Positions 47,904 through 57,651 are shown, numbered from the stretch's first letter. The stretch: 64,000 nucleotides of DNA from Chryseobacterium lathyri (GCF_030812195.1 NZ_JAUSSF010000001.1:2046001-2110000); one strand, 5' to 3'. Made by a program: numbers and translations. Notes: generated by a model not told the origin, from the sequence alone.

Positions 47904-48010
47904 AAACCTCATAGGTTTTGGAAACCTATGAGGTTTGTTCGGAGAAGTTTTTTTCTTTTTTAACCACCCCGTCAGATCTTTGATCTGACACCCCTCCTCC
48001 GGAGGGGGAA
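47904..48010. repeat. Two hairpin repeat units upstream of deoD
   Basis: First, AAACCTCATAGGTTT and AAACCTATGAGGTTT (47904-47918, 47922-47936) form a perfect 15-bp hairpin with loop TGG. Second, GTCAGATC/GATCTGAC (47971-47989) and CCCCTCC/GGAGGGG (47991-48007) form two adjacent hairpins. Both patterns are familiar as dispersed intergenic units in Chryseobacterium genomes (from memory). Confidence 0.6.
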
Positions 48011-48072
48011 TTGCACTTAGAAAACTTAGATCTTGAAATACAAACGTTAGGATATTACAATCTAAAAGTTGT

Positions 48073-48080
48073 TATCTTTG
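48073..48080 (+). promoter_or_regulatory. -7 box TATCTTTG for deoD
   Basis: Exact TAnnTTTG match, 18 bases upstream of the ATG at 48099. It overlaps the longer open frame and decides the start. Confidence 0.65.
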
Positions 48081-48098
48081 TCGCTTCAAAATAACATT

Positions 48099-48809
48099 AT
48101 GAGTATTCACATCAGTGCAAAAAAAGGAGAAATTGCCAAAGTAGTATTGCAGCCGGGAGATCCGCTTCGTGCACAATATATTGCTGAAAATTATTTGGAA
48201 AATGCTAAGCTGGTCAGCAAAACAAGAGGAATCTTTTATTATACCGGTCTTTATAAAGGTAAGGAAATTACTGTAGGAGCCAGCGGAATGGGCTTTCCGA
48301 GCATCGGGATCTATTCTTTTGAATTATTTACAGAGTATGAAGTAGATACTATCATCAGAATCGGAACGTGCGGAGCCTATACAACAGACCTGAAGCTTTT
48401 TGATATTTTAAATATTGAAAATGCAGCGAGCGAAAGTACGTATGCAAAATATGCATGGGAAATTGAAGATGAGATTCTTCCTCACCAGGGAAATATCTTT
48501 GGAACGATCAATGAAACCGCTCAGGAGCTTTCTTTAGCAACTAAAGCGATCAATGTACACAGCAGCGATATTTTCTACAGAAAAGATCCGAATATTCCTG
48601 CTATTGCTACAAAATACAACTGTCCGGCTGTAGAAATGGAAGCTTTCGGATTATTTGCAAATGCACAACATTTAGGGAAAAACGCAGCGACGATCCTTAC
48701 GGTAACCGATATTATTCCTACCCACGAAAAGATTTCTGCTGACGAAAGAGAAAAAGCCCTTAAACCAATGATGGAGCTGGCTTTGGAATCAGCGATAAAA
48801 AGTCTTTAA
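48099..48809 (+). CDS. deoD: Purine-nucleoside phosphorylase, DeoD type
   Basis: 236 residues, the standard length of hexameric DeoD. It starts MSIHISAKKGEIAKVVLQPGDPLRAQYIAENYL and contains GLYKGKEITVGASGMGFPSIGIYSFELFTEYEVDTIIRIGTCGAY (phosphate and ribose binding) and AVEMEAFGLF, then ILTVTDIIPTHE with the catalytic Asp. The enzyme phosphorolyses purine (deoxy)nucleosides for salvage. A longer frame upstream is excluded by the -7 box. Confidence 0.95.
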   Translation: MSIHISAKKGEIAKVVLQPGDPLRAQYIAENYLENAKLVSKTRGIFYYTGLYKGKEITVGASGMGFPSIGIYSFELFTEYEVDTIIRIGTCGAYTTDLKLFDILNIENAASESTYAKYAWEIEDEILPHQGNIFGTINETAQELSLATKAINVHSSDIFYRKDPNIPAIATKYNCPAVEMEAFGLFANAQHLGKNAATILTVTDIIPTHEKISADEREKALKPMMELALESAIKSL

Positions 48810-48846
48810 AAAAAAGCCAAACTGCAGTTATACAGTTTCACCATAA

Positions 48847-48881
48847 AAAAAGAGCTTTACTTGATAAGTAGAGCTCTTTTT
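48847..48881. terminator. Bidirectional terminator between deoD and TatD
   Basis: AAAAAGAGCT (48847-48856) and AGCTCTTTTT (48872-48881) pair, with an inner TACTT/AAGTA extension. It overlaps the stop codon of the TatD gene on the minus strand. Confidence 0.8.
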
Positions 48882-49666
48882 CATAGTTTGAAAAAATTCC
48901 TGGCGGTTTCCGTGGTTTCATCTGCAACTTCGGAAATACTGATTTTCTTCCAATAGGCAATGGTTTGTGCCACATACGGCAGGAAAGAAGGTTCATTGCG
49001 CCGGTTTTGCATTCTCGCCATATTTTTCGGAAGCATGAAAGGGGCATCGGTTTCTATCATCATGCGGTCCAGCGGCGTATATTTGATCACGTCTTCCAGC
49101 TGCTTAAATCTTTTATCATCACTTATAGCACCTGTAAATCCTAAATAGAACCCCTTGTCCAGATAAATCTTAGCTTCCTCCAATGTTCCTGTGAAACAAT
49201 GGACAACCGCTTCCGGCAACCTGGAAAGGTATTCATCTGTGATGTCATTAAATCTTTTAAACGCTGATCTTTCATGAAGAAAGAGAGGCTTACGAACTTC
49301 AACAGCCAATTCCAGCTGGGCTCTGTAGCATTTTTCCTGAATAGGCCTTGGAGAAAAATCCCGGTCAAAATCCAGTCCGCACTCTCCTACCGATACCACA
49401 TGATCCAATTTCAAAAGATTTCGAAGTTCCCGGATACTTTCCTGATTAAAGGATTTGGCATCGTGAGGATGAATTCCCGCTGTAGAAAATAAAATTTCAG
49501 GATAGTCTTCTGCAATCTCTGCGGATTCTTTACTTCCGCGTACGCCGGTCCCGGTGAGGATCATTTGTTCCACTCCATTATCCAGGGCACGGTTGATAAT
49601 TTCTTCGTGTTCATTATAGAACTGTTTATTGGTCAGATTAATGCCAATATCAATGTATGTATTCAT
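48881..49666 (-). CDS. TatD family metal-dependent DNase/hydrolase
   Basis: 261 residues. TatD signatures: YIDIGINLTNKQF (here D-I-G rather than H-x-H at the first site), STAGIHPHDAKSF, SVGECGLDFDRDFSPRPIQEKCYRAQLELA, PLFLHERSAFKRF, VVHCFTGTLEEAKIYLDKGFYLGFTGA, MMIETDAPFMLP. Members are 3'-5' exonucleases or related deoxyribonucleases. The first metal His pair is altered while the remaining Glu, His, His and Asp ligands are present, as in the DNase TATDN1-like subgroup. Confidence 0.88.
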   Translation of the reverse strand: MNTYIDIGINLTNKQFYNEHEEIINRALDNGVEQMILTGTGVRGSKESAEIAEDYPEILFSTAGIHPHDAKSFNQESIRELRNLLKLDHVVSVGECGLDFDRDFSPRPIQEKCYRAQLELAVEVRKPLFLHERSAFKRFNDITDEYLSRLPEAVVHCFTGTLEEAKIYLDKGFYLGFTGAISDDKRFKQLEDVIKYTPLDRMMIETDAPFMLPKNMARMQNRRNEPSFLPYVAQTIAYWKKISISEVADETTETARNFFKL

Positions 49667-49800
49667 TTGTTTTTTGTTTTGTATAAAGGACAGATAGGAT
49701 TGATTTGTCTTGTTAAATTTTTGATCTGAAACTTTATCTCTGCAAAATTACCCGCACAGTACGCAATCTTTTTACGCAAGTAAAATTTTATATGCTATTG

Positions 49801-50451
49801 CTATTCATTGATAAATTTTTCAAGAAAGCCTATTAACTGTTTCCCTCCTTGACTCCAACGTATTCCGTGACCTTCTTTTTCCCTGACCTCAAAAACAATT
49901 TTATGTTTGTAATGATAGAAAACGTTCCACCAGGTTCTGTTGTTCAGAATATAGCTGATTTTTTCCATGACTTTATCCTGTTTCTGCAGATTATTTCCTT
50001 TGATCTCGCCCCAAAATTCATCATCTATTCTTCCGACATGTTTTTCCCAGGCTCTCTGCGCAATGGTAATTTCACTGTTAAAAGGTTTCCGGCAGGCTTC
50101 AAGCAAAGTATCTTTCAAAGGCGGAACAGCATTTTCATCCCGGATGCTGGCAGAAGTCAGACGCTGTCCCAAAATATTCAGCCAGTGTACAAAGGGAATT
50201 TCCTCCAATTGTAATGCTTTAACCTCATCCGCGACATTACTTTGAAATACAGTGATAAAGAGATTAAAGCTTTCTTTTCTGTCCGTTTTGATTTCTTCAT
50301 TAAAATACGGAAGCTTCCATTCCAGGCTGTTGTTCTGAAATTTCAGAATATTATCTTCCATAGTTTGCAGATGCTCTCCGGCAAGAACAGACTGATACTT
50401 TTCTTTCCAGGAACCTGACATTAGTGGAACATAGGATTTAAACACATCCAT
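49801..50451 (-). CDS. Hypothetical protein (216 aa)
   Basis: I do not recognise the family. It is soluble, without signal or membrane segments, and largely helical. Its most conserved-looking parts are WKEKYQSVLAGEHLQTMEDNILKFQNNSLEWKLPYFN and WWNVFYHYKHKIVFEVREKEGHGIRWSQGGKQLIGFLEKF. It lies 57 bases upstream of the 3' end of the next gene to the right on the same strand, so it may be cotranscribed with the MBL-fold gene. Confidence 0.6.
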   Translation of the reverse strand: MDVFKSYVPLMSGSWKEKYQSVLAGEHLQTMEDNILKFQNNSLEWKLPYFNEEIKTDRKESFNLFITVFQSNVADEVKALQLEEIPFVHWLNILGQRLTSASIRDENAVPPLKDTLLEACRKPFNSEITIAQRAWEKHVGRIDDEFWGEIKGNNLQKQDKVMEKISYILNNRTWWNVFYHYKHKIVFEVREKEGHGIRWSQGGKQLIGFLEKFINE

Positions 50452-50508
50452 TTAATGATATTTTATAAGATTGATATACAGAATCAGGATTTTCTACAAA
50501 GCTCTGAT

Positions 50509-51555
50509 TTACATCAGTTCCTCCCACCATTTTTTCCATATCACTTCTCCCAGCCCATCCAAATCCACTTTTTCTCCGATCATCGGATGGGTAATGGGTA
50601 TGTTGTTTTCTTCTGCATATTTTGAAACAAGTTCCAGAGGTTCAAACCAAGGATGCTGGGCTAATTTAAATTTTGAATTATGGACCGGAATAAAATTTTG
50701 AGCTTTAAGTTCCTTCACTTCTTTGACGATCTGTTCCGGAAGGCTGTGGATGTAAGGCCATTTTTCATTATATTGACCGCATTCCATCACCGCAAGATCA
50801 AACGGCCCGTATTTCTCGCCAATCTCTGAAAAGTGATCTCCATAACCACTGTCACCACCTAGAAACAATTTTTTAGAAGGGGTCTGTAATACAAAGGATG
50901 TCCACAATGAGATATTCCGGTTCAGGAGTCTCCCGGAGAAATGTCTTGCAGGAGTCAGTGTAATAGTGAAGCCATCTGCCAGATGAATACTGTCCCACCA
51001 ATTTTTTTCAATAATTTTCTCTGTATCCCAGCCCCAGTATTCGAAATGCTGCCCAGTCCCCAATCCGCATATAACCTGATCTACTTTGTCTTTGAGCGCC
51101 TGAACAGTGGAATAATCCAGATGATCCCAATGATCATGAGAAATCAGGAGAAAGTCAATATCCGGCATATCTTCCGGCTTATAATGATCTGATCCGGAGA
51201 AAGCCTTTATGGAACCGGGCATTGGTGAAGCATTACCACTGAAAACAGGATCTATAAGGAATTTTTTGCCATCGGTCTGAATAAAGTAAGAGCTGTGCCC
51301 GAACCATACGAGAACATTTTCTTCCGGTTTAAGGTTTTTCAGATCTGTGATTACAAATGGAATGGGCGCTTTTGGCGTTGTATTTTCTATTTTACATAAT
51401 GCCTGCAGGAGTAATTTGGTCATACTTTCTCCTTCCAGTAATGCGGGTGTGGGAAGTATATTCTGAAATTTCCCGTTGATATAGTTGGTCAGCGTACTGA
51501 AATAAGTTTTTCTTTTCTCGTTGGGAAACTGTCCCATTTGTTTCTTTAAATTCAT
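50509..51555 (-). CDS. MBL-fold hydrolase, UlaG/NAPE-PLD-like
   Basis: 348 residues. VLVWFGHSSYFIQTDGKKFLIDPVFSGNASPMPG, then LLISHDHWDHLDYSTV with the intact HxHxDH motif, KKLFLGGDSGYGDHF (Asp bridging ligand) and the late FIPVHNSKF His complete a two-metal site. The overall pattern matches the outer-membrane-lipid or ascorbate-6-phosphate-lactonase-like branch of MBL enzymes. Substrate unknown. The N-terminus has no clear signal peptide. Confidence 0.88.
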   Translation of the reverse strand: MNLKKQMGQFPNEKRKTYFSTLTNYINGKFQNILPTPALLEGESMTKLLLQALCKIENTTPKAPIPFVITDLKNLKPEENVLVWFGHSSYFIQTDGKKFLIDPVFSGNASPMPGSIKAFSGSDHYKPEDMPDIDFLLISHDHWDHLDYSTVQALKDKVDQVICGLGTGQHFEYWGWDTEKIIEKNWWDSIHLADGFTITLTPARHFSGRLLNRNISLWTSFVLQTPSKKLFLGGDSGYGDHFSEIGEKYGPFDLAVMECGQYNEKWPYIHSLPEQIVKEVKELKAQNFIPVHNSKFKLAQHPWFEPLELVSKYAEENNIPITHPMIGEKVDLDGLGEVIWKKWWEELM

Positions 51556-51867
51556 TCCATTGTTTTTTTATGCTCTGAATCCCAGTAATTAAAAGATTTA
51601 CTCGGATGAATAAATATAAGAATAGATTTCTTATTTATATGAATCAACGAATAGAGGACGTATTTTACTTTATATAGTCAAAGATCTTCTGTACAATAAG
51701 CCTGTAACTAACTTTGCATGAAACAGTAAAGTTAATTAACCTGATACCTTTTTATATAGTAATATTTTCAATAAATATAACGGTATCTGTGATTTTTTTA
51801 TTTATTTCCCGATGTAATGTAACAAACCTTCTTCAATAACTGTCTTATTGATGAAATATCACTTTGA
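51556..51867 (+). other. Noncoding region with promoter of the outer-membrane receptor
   Basis: A -7 box TAACTTTG is at 51709-51716, leaving an untranslated leader of about 145 bases before the ATG at 51868. I see no other feature. Confidence 0.4.
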
Positions 51868-54009
51868 ATGAAAATAATTATATCTTCCGCTGCTTTATTA
51901 ATCGGTTCTTTAACATTTGCACAAGTAAAAAATGATACTATAAAGGAGAAAGAAAATCAGATTGAAGGGGTTACATTAACGGCAAGAAAACCTACTGTAG
52001 AATCTAAGGTGGACAGAACGGTGTTTAATGTTTCCAACAGTTCTATCCTTGCAGGAAATACAACCTGGGATGTCCTTAGAATGACGCCTTTGGTGAGTAT
52101 TGATAATAATGACGCCATAAAAGCGGAAGGTGAATCGGTGACGGTTTACATCAACGATAGAAAATCTGTTTTTACCGGGAAGGAACTAAAGGAATACCTG
52201 AAAACCATTCCTGCAGATAACCTGATGAAAATTGAGGTGATCACAAGCCCGTCATCCCGTTACGAAACAGCCGGATCGGTCATTAATATCGTACTCAAAA
52301 AGAGAGATGATGAAGGAATGAAAGGCAGTATCACCCTCAATAACAGACAGAATACTAAGAATTCACAGTATACCAACCTTAATCTTAATTATCATAAGAA
52401 AAATTTCACACAAACGCTTGTCGGAAGCTACAGCGACAATACCTGGGCACAGAAAAGCCTATACATCAACTCTTTATATAAGGATAATGATGTTACCCAA
52501 ACCAATAATGAAAACATAAGCAGAAATAAAAGTCCTTCCCTTTCCTCAACATCTGAATATGAGCTGAATGATAAAAATAATATAGGACTTATCCTTGAAT
52601 ATTATCAAAGCAAAAATTCTACAACCTCAGATTCTGACTTCATAAGGACGAAGAATGATCTGCTGTTCGATTCTTATCATCAGGATCAGGATGCAACAGG
52701 ACGCAACAGGACGCTGGGAACGAATGTCTTTTATAAATATTACGATAAAGAGAAAAACAGGATATTGGATGTCAATTTAGTAGCCAATTACAATTCCCAG
52801 GAAAATACAAATGAGTTTTTAAAAACATCCAACATATCACCGGCTGTGAGCCTGTTAGGCCTGAATTCCCACGAACAGACCCGAAACTACTATTTAAAAG
52901 TAGACTATACCCAACCGCTTGGAAAGGGTGGAAGTTTTGAAGTGGGTGGAAAAATGGATTTCAATAACAATGTGATTCCTAATAATCTATCCGGGAACAA
53001 CGCAGATAACCTCCGTCCGAATGATGTTTTCCACTATGAGGATAATATCAATTCCCTGTATGTGAACTACAGCAAAACTTTCTTTGAGAAGCTGGAAACA
53101 AGAGTGGGAGTCCGTTATGAACATATCGATTATAAAATGAGACAGGATGTAGCCGGTACGGAAAGAAAGGATTCTTACAGTACCCTACTTCCCAATCTAT
53201 TGGTGAAATATTCTTTTTCGGATAAATACGATCTGAGTCTGACTTATAACCGTAATCTATGGCGCCCGTGGTATTCGGAGTTTAATCCTTTTCTTGTCCC
53301 TACCAATGACGGAACATACTCGCGTGGAAATATGGACCTGGAGCCCAACCCAAGCCACAGGCTCTATATGAAATTCGGAATCCTGAAAAAGTATTTTCTT
53401 TCAGCCAGGTATATGTATACTGACAGGGATTACTGGACATCCATCGCAGAGGAAAACGGCAGAACAGTCAGCTTACCTGCCAATTTCAACGGAAAGGTGC
53501 AGAAGTATTATCTGTTTGCGAATACTAACCAGACCTTCCTGAAAAATAAAATGAATGTGAATGTGGGAGTTGGATGGTACTATATTGATAATCATGATTT
53601 CAACGAGGTCAATGATCTGAAGGGTAAAAATTATATCAGCTATCTGGGCGCTTCGGCTAATCTGTCGTACACCAATCTCTTTAACAAAAATATTAATCTG
53701 AGTGCATGGGTAGAGCTTTCCAATCAGAACAACGGAAATTCCTATGCGAATAAAACGAATATTTTCCACAATATTTCTGCGACCAAGATATTCCCTAAAA
53801 CACAGATGGAGGTAAGTCTTCAGCTGATGAATATTTTCAGCAGACCCAATTTTGATTCCACCAGCTTCAGCCAGGTCGGAACTGCCAGAAGTTCTACAAG
53901 ATCGGACTGGTATGGCTTTTCACTTTCTTTTGTAAAACGTTTCGGAAATCAGCAGGTGAAGGGAAATACGAAAACAGATGTAGAGAAAAACAGCGGCGGA
54001 GGAAAATAA
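51868..54009 (+). CDS. TonB-dependent receptor-type outer membrane beta-barrel protein
   Basis: 713 residues. Signal peptide MKIIISSAALLIGSLTFA-Q. The TonB-box-like region (EIEGVTLTARKP) precedes a plug domain (VFNVSNSSILAGNTTWDVLRMTPLVSIDN, VYINDRKSVFTGKELKEYLKTIPADNLMKIEVITSPSSRYETAGSVINIVLKK). A 22-strand barrel follows with alternating Tyr/Asn-rich strands. The carboxypeptidase-like N-terminal domain seen in many relatives is missing. It transports an unknown ligand across the outer membrane. It closes with a terminator. Confidence 0.88.
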   Translation: MKIIISSAALLIGSLTFAQVKNDTIKEKENQIEGVTLTARKPTVESKVDRTVFNVSNSSILAGNTTWDVLRMTPLVSIDNNDAIKAEGESVTVYINDRKSVFTGKELKEYLKTIPADNLMKIEVITSPSSRYETAGSVINIVLKKRDDEGMKGSITLNNRQNTKNSQYTNLNLNYHKKNFTQTLVGSYSDNTWAQKSLYINSLYKDNDVTQTNNENISRNKSPSLSSTSEYELNDKNNIGLILEYYQSKNSTTSDSDFIRTKNDLLFDSYHQDQDATGRNRTLGTNVFYKYYDKEKNRILDVNLVANYNSQENTNEFLKTSNISPAVSLLGLNSHEQTRNYYLKVDYTQPLGKGGSFEVGGKMDFNNNVIPNNLSGNNADNLRPNDVFHYEDNINSLYVNYSKTFFEKLETRVGVRYEHIDYKMRQDVAGTERKDSYSTLLPNLLVKYSFSDKYDLSLTYNRNLWRPWYSEFNPFLVPTNDGTYSRGNMDLEPNPSHRLYMKFGILKKYFLSARYMYTDRDYWTSIAEENGRTVSLPANFNGKVQKYYLFANTNQTFLKNKMNVNVGVGWYYIDNHDFNEVNDLKGKNYISYLGASANLSYTNLFNKNINLSAWVELSNQNNGNSYANKTNIFHNISATKIFPKTQMEVSLQLMNIFSRPNFDSTSFSQVGTARSSTRSDWYGFSLSFVKRFGNQQVKGNTKTDVEKNSGGGK

Positions 54010-54035
54010 AAGTAAGACAAAAAGAATAATAACTA

Positions 54036-54068
54036 AAAAAGACACCTGCATCATGTAAGTGTCTTTTT
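54036..54068. terminator. Bidirectional terminator between receptor and map
   Basis: AAAAAGACAC (54036-54045) pairs with GTGTCTTTTT (54059-54068). Confidence 0.8.
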
Positions 54069-54090
54069 ATTATATATGAAGAGTGAATCC

Positions 54091-54855
54091 TTAATTCAGG
54101 ATTTCATTCATCTGTGTTAAAATAATGGGTTTTCCATCCGTCACCACAATGGTATGTTCGTGCTGTGTCATATAACCGCCTTTGTTCCCTACCATGGTCC
54201 AACCGTCATTGAGCTCTACAGCAAGATTTGAAGACGTTGAAATAAATGTTTCGATGGCTACCACAGAATTCTTTTTGAACCGCCTGGAATCGAAGCGATT
54301 TTTATAATTAAACAGTTCATCAGGCTGCTCATGGAGGCTTTTCCCCACACCATGTCCGGCAAGATTCTTAATAACTTTAAAACCTCTTTTTTTAGCTTCA
54401 GCTTCCATAAGAAAACCAATATCGGCTATTTTTACGCCTCCTTTTATAGAATTGATGGCTTTCTGTAAAATATCTTTGGAAGCATCTACCAGTTTTTGGT
54501 GGGAATTGATATCTTTTCCGATGATAAAAGAGCCTCCGTTATCTGCCCAATATCCGTTCAGTTCTGCAGAAACATCAATATTAATAAGGTCCCCTTCTTT
54601 TAAAATCCGTTGATCAGTTGGAATACCGTGACAAAATTCATTATCCACACTGATACAGGTCCATCCGGGAAAACCATACGTTAAATATGGTGCTGATTTT
54701 GCACCAAAACCTGAAAGGATCTTAGCTCCGTATTCATCAATTTCTTTTGTCGTCATACCAGCTTGGGCATAGTTAATCATCTCTTTTAAGGTATAGGCAA
54801 CAGCTTCACTCACTTTCTGCATTCCTGCCAACTCATGTTCATTTGTTATTGACAT
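54091..54855 (-). CDS. map: Type I methionine aminopeptidase
   Basis: 254 residues. The pita-bread metal ligands are complete: INIDVSAELNGYWADNGGSF (Asp, Asp), AGHGVGKSLHEQPDELF (His), VAIETFIS (Glu) and TQHEHTIVV (Glu). The cytoplasmic enzyme removes initiator methionine. EFCHGIP retains the conserved His. An exact -7 box lies 44 bases upstream. This may be the second map of the genome, since the essential copy usually sits among ribosomal protein genes. Confidence 0.95.
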   Translation of the reverse strand: MSITNEHELAGMQKVSEAVAYTLKEMINYAQAGMTTKEIDEYGAKILSGFGAKSAPYLTYGFPGWTCISVDNEFCHGIPTDQRILKEGDLINIDVSAELNGYWADNGGSFIIGKDINSHQKLVDASKDILQKAINSIKGGVKIADIGFLMEAEAKKRGFKVIKNLAGHGVGKSLHEQPDELFNYKNRFDSRRFKKNSVVAIETFISTSSNLAVELNDGWTMVGNKGGYMTQHEHTIVVTDGKPIILTQMNEILN

Positions 54856-54898
54856 CGTTATTTCTTTTGGTTATATGTTTAATATCCTTTGAAAACTA

Positions 54899-54906
54899 CA
54901 AAGTTA
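54899..54906 (-). promoter_or_regulatory. -7 box TAACTTTG for map
   Basis: Exact TAnnTTTG match on the minus strand, 43 bases upstream of the ATG. Confidence 0.55.
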
Positions 54907-54944
54907 TGGATTTGAAATATTATTGGGTTGTTCCTTATAAAAAA

Positions 54945-54970
54945 CCGTCTCACCTTTGATGGTGAGACGG
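54945..54970 (-). terminator. Orphan hairpin upstream of map
   Basis: CCGTCTCACC and GGTGAGACGG form a perfect 10-bp stem with a 6-base loop; a T run follows on the minus strand. No minus-strand gene remains to its right, so it may mark a lost gene replaced by the antiporter region. Confidence 0.5.
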
Positions 54971-55081
54971 CTTCCTGTAAAGAATAATCGTGATCTCTTT
55001 CACTTCCACTATAGAACTGATAAACCGGAACGGTAAAGGTTCTAAAATTTAATATATATATTTATCTATCAAAATTTATAC

Positions 55082-56659
55082 ATGTTAAAAAATTTCGAAT
55101 TTTATCTTTTTTTGGTTCTGCTCATCACCATGCTTATTATGCTGGCGAAAAAAATTAAGGTTGCATATCCTGTTTTGCTCGTGCTGGCAGGACTTTTAAT
55201 AAGTTTTATTCCGGGAGTACCTCCTATAAAAATAGAACCCGAATTAATATTTATCATTTTTCTGCCACCTTTATTGTATGAAGCAGCTTGGTCAACTTCT
55301 TGGAAAGAGCTTTGGCGATGGCGCAGGATTATTTTCAGCTTTGCTTTTGTAGTCGTTTTTTTCACAGCGTTATCGGTTGCCGTTTTCACCAATTATTTCA
55401 TCCCGGGATTTTCTTTAGCTTTAGGTTTTTTATTGGGTGGAATTGTTTCTCCACCCGACGCTGTAAGTGCTGGAGCGATTTTAAAATTTGTAAAAGTACC
55501 AAAAAGACTGGCTTCAATTCTCGAAGGCGAAAGCTTGCTGAATGATGCTTCTTCTTTAATTATTTTCCGGTTCGCGATGATTGCAGCAGCAACCGGACAA
55601 TTTGTATGGCACGAAGCAGCGGGAAGTTTTGTGTGGATGTGCATTGGTGGCGTAGGAATCGGACTTGCAATCGCATATATTTTTCTGAAAATGCACAAGA
55701 TTTTGCCCACCGATCCAAACACCGATATTTTACTAACTTTTATCGGACCTTTTTCAATGTATTTAGCTGCAGAACAGCTTCATGCTTCCGGAGTTTTGGC
55801 GGTGGTAAGTGGTGGCCTATTTCTTTCTTATCGCAGTCATGATTTTTTGAGCAGCGCATCCAGAATACGTACTGTAACAGTTTGGGAAAGTTTTTGTTTT
55901 CTGCTAAATGGTATTGTTTTCATGCTTATCGGGCTGGACTTGCCCGAGATTGTTTCCGGTTTAGGTAACACCGATATTTATACGGCAATCGGTTATGGAA
56001 TTGCGGTTACTGCAGTGCTGGTTATTGTAAGAATTTTCGCAGGCTATGCAGCAGTGATTACGACCTTGATTATGAGAAATTTTATCACGGTTGCAGATTC
56101 ACAATCTCCTGGCTGGAAAACACCCATGATCATTGGCTGGACCGGAATGAGAGGCGTTGTCTCTTTAGCTGCAGCACTTTCAATTCCCCTGACCTTAGAA
56201 GACGGTACTCCTTTTCCACAAAGAAATCTGATTCTATTTATCACATTTGTTGTGATTCTTTTAACATTACTTGTTCAAGGACTTACGCTTCCTTTTCTAT
56301 TAAAAAAGTTTCCTCCAATAGACCGGGATTTTGTGAGAAGCGAAAAGGAAATCGATTATGAAATTCAGAACAGCCTTGCTCAAGTCGCAGTTGATAAAAT
56401 TCGTAAAGATTATGCTCATAAAATAGAAAGCTTCCCTGCATTGAAAGATCAATTACAAAAATACGAGAAACAATTGAGCAGCTCTGAAATCATCATTAAT
56501 TACACAGAATATCGAAATATTTATATTGACATTCTCGAAACTCAAAGAATCTGGCTTATTAATAAAAACCGCGAAGAACTTTTATTAGATGAAGAAATCA
56601 TCAGAAAACATCTTCGTTTACTCGATCTTCAGGAGGAAAGATTGAATATAAAAAGTTAG
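55082..56659 (+). CDS. Na+/H+ antiporter, CPA1 (NhaP-like)
   Basis: 525 residues with about 12 membrane helices. The CPA1 core motif is FLLGGIVSPPDAVSAGAILKFVKVPKRLASILEGESLLNDASSLIIFRFA, including the PPDAV and ND residues for ion binding. The basic-hydrophobic cytoplasmic tail (about 410-525) is helical. It exchanges H+ for Na+ or K+ across the inner membrane. Monocistronic; the region 3' of it holds a gene remnant. Confidence 0.92.
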   Translation: MLKNFEFYLFLVLLITMLIMLAKKIKVAYPVLLVLAGLLISFIPGVPPIKIEPELIFIIFLPPLLYEAAWSTSWKELWRWRRIIFSFAFVVVFFTALSVAVFTNYFIPGFSLALGFLLGGIVSPPDAVSAGAILKFVKVPKRLASILEGESLLNDASSLIIFRFAMIAAATGQFVWHEAAGSFVWMCIGGVGIGLAIAYIFLKMHKILPTDPNTDILLTFIGPFSMYLAAEQLHASGVLAVVSGGLFLSYRSHDFLSSASRIRTVTVWESFCFLLNGIVFMLIGLDLPEIVSGLGNTDIYTAIGYGIAVTAVLVIVRIFAGYAAVITTLIMRNFITVADSQSPGWKTPMIIGWTGMRGVVSLAAALSIPLTLEDGTPFPQRNLILFITFVVILLTLLVQGLTLPFLLKKFPPIDRDFVRSEKEIDYEIQNSLAQVAVDKIRKDYAHKIESFPALKDQLQKYEKQLSSSEIIINYTEYRNIYIDILETQRIWLINKNREELLLDEEIIRKHLRLLDLQEERLNIKS

Positions 56660-56711
56660 AGACTTATTGATAAATAAAAACAGTAATTATTAGTCTATTT
56701 AAAATAGTTAA

Positions 56712-56945
56712 TGTTATTTCCTTCGGTCCCAATATCCTAAGATTACAGATAATCAGCTGGCAAAATTCTTTGAACTCTTAACCAAAGAACCTATTACAGC
56801 ACGGAATCAAAGCAGCCAGTTTGCAAAAGATAAAAATTCACTAAAATACCCTATCAAAAATATTCAGGATAAAGAAGAACTGGACCTCATCCTCACTCGT
56901 TTCGGAATGAAAGCCGTTATCTTACAACTGTGTTCGGAAAAATGA
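56712..56945 (+). pseudogene. C-terminal remnant of an unknown gene
   Basis: An open frame without start codon reads LRSQYPKITDNQLAKFFELL, then TKEPITARNQ, and ends FGMKAVILQLCSEK before TGA at 56943-56945. It is bounded on the left by an in-frame TAA at 56709. The composition looks coding, but I cannot name the family. Confidence 0.4.
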
Positions 56946-57180
56946 ATAGCTGGGCTTTCTTACCAGAAAGAAATACAGTTTTGTATATAACGAAATACAG
57001 TATTAAAAATGGAGCTTTGTCCAAGCAATAATATCTTATTTAAGCTTTTTCTTATGTATGTTAGAAAAATCAAGGAACATATACGAGAAAGCTTGTTTTG
57101 ACTAAAATTACCGTTTGGTGAGATTTACGTTATCTTTTTTAAAGTTCTTAGGTTTTAGTTTATACTTCTGAACTAACGTT
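56946..57180. other. Noncoding stretch
   Basis: AT-rich, between the remnant and the lipoprotein gene. No supported feature seen. Confidence 0.3.
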
Positions 57181-57651
57181 TTACTGTTTAGATAACTTCG
57201 TTTTACTATTCAATAAGTTGTAAATCTTTTTTGTATTTTCTGATACATTGTCCCATTCCCCAACAGAATAATATTTACAACTTAATGTGGTGTTTCTGTC
57301 AATGTAGTTTAGCTCTACATTTCCTACATAATCAGAAGCATTTAAAGCAGTAAATTTGGGTTTAAGAATAGAAGATTTAATCCAATTTTTTAAGCTGTCT
57401 TTTTCATTTTTGCTAAGATAAATTTTTGTTTTTATAGTGTCTTCAATAATATATTTTGGGGGAATATCATAAATCTGTTTATTCCAGATAATATTTTCAA
57501 CTTCTGAACTGTCGGAATTTTTTTCAATTGTAATTTTCTGAAAAAGCGTGATAACCTGTAATTTTTCCCAAGTGTCATTCTCTATTTTTTTTTCAGGTTG
57601 CTTTGCGCATGAAAGCAAACAACTTAGAATAAATATTGATTGTATTCGCAT
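57181..57651 (-). CDS. Small putative lipoprotein
   Basis: 156 residues. Signal peptide with lipobox LLSC gives a lipidated Cys at residue 15. The mature part is hydrophilic with many Lys and Asn (KIENDTWEKLQVITLFQKITIEKNSDSSEVENIIW) and no recognisable domain. Envelope-attached, function unknown. The region 57.2-60.2 kb is unusually AT-rich compared with flanking genes. Confidence 0.6.
   Translation of the reverse strand: MRIQSIFILSCLLSCAKQPEKKIENDTWEKLQVITLFQKITIEKNSDSSEVENIIWNKQIYDIPPKYIIEDTIKTKIYLSKNEKDSLKNWIKSSILKPKFTALNASDYVGNVELNYIDRNTTLSCKYYSVGEWDNVSENTKKIYNLLNSKTKLSKQ

Noticed and set aside
48069..48098. 10-codon N-terminal extension of deoD
   Set aside because: A -7 box (48073-48080) lies inside it and DeoD proteins begin at MSIHIS.
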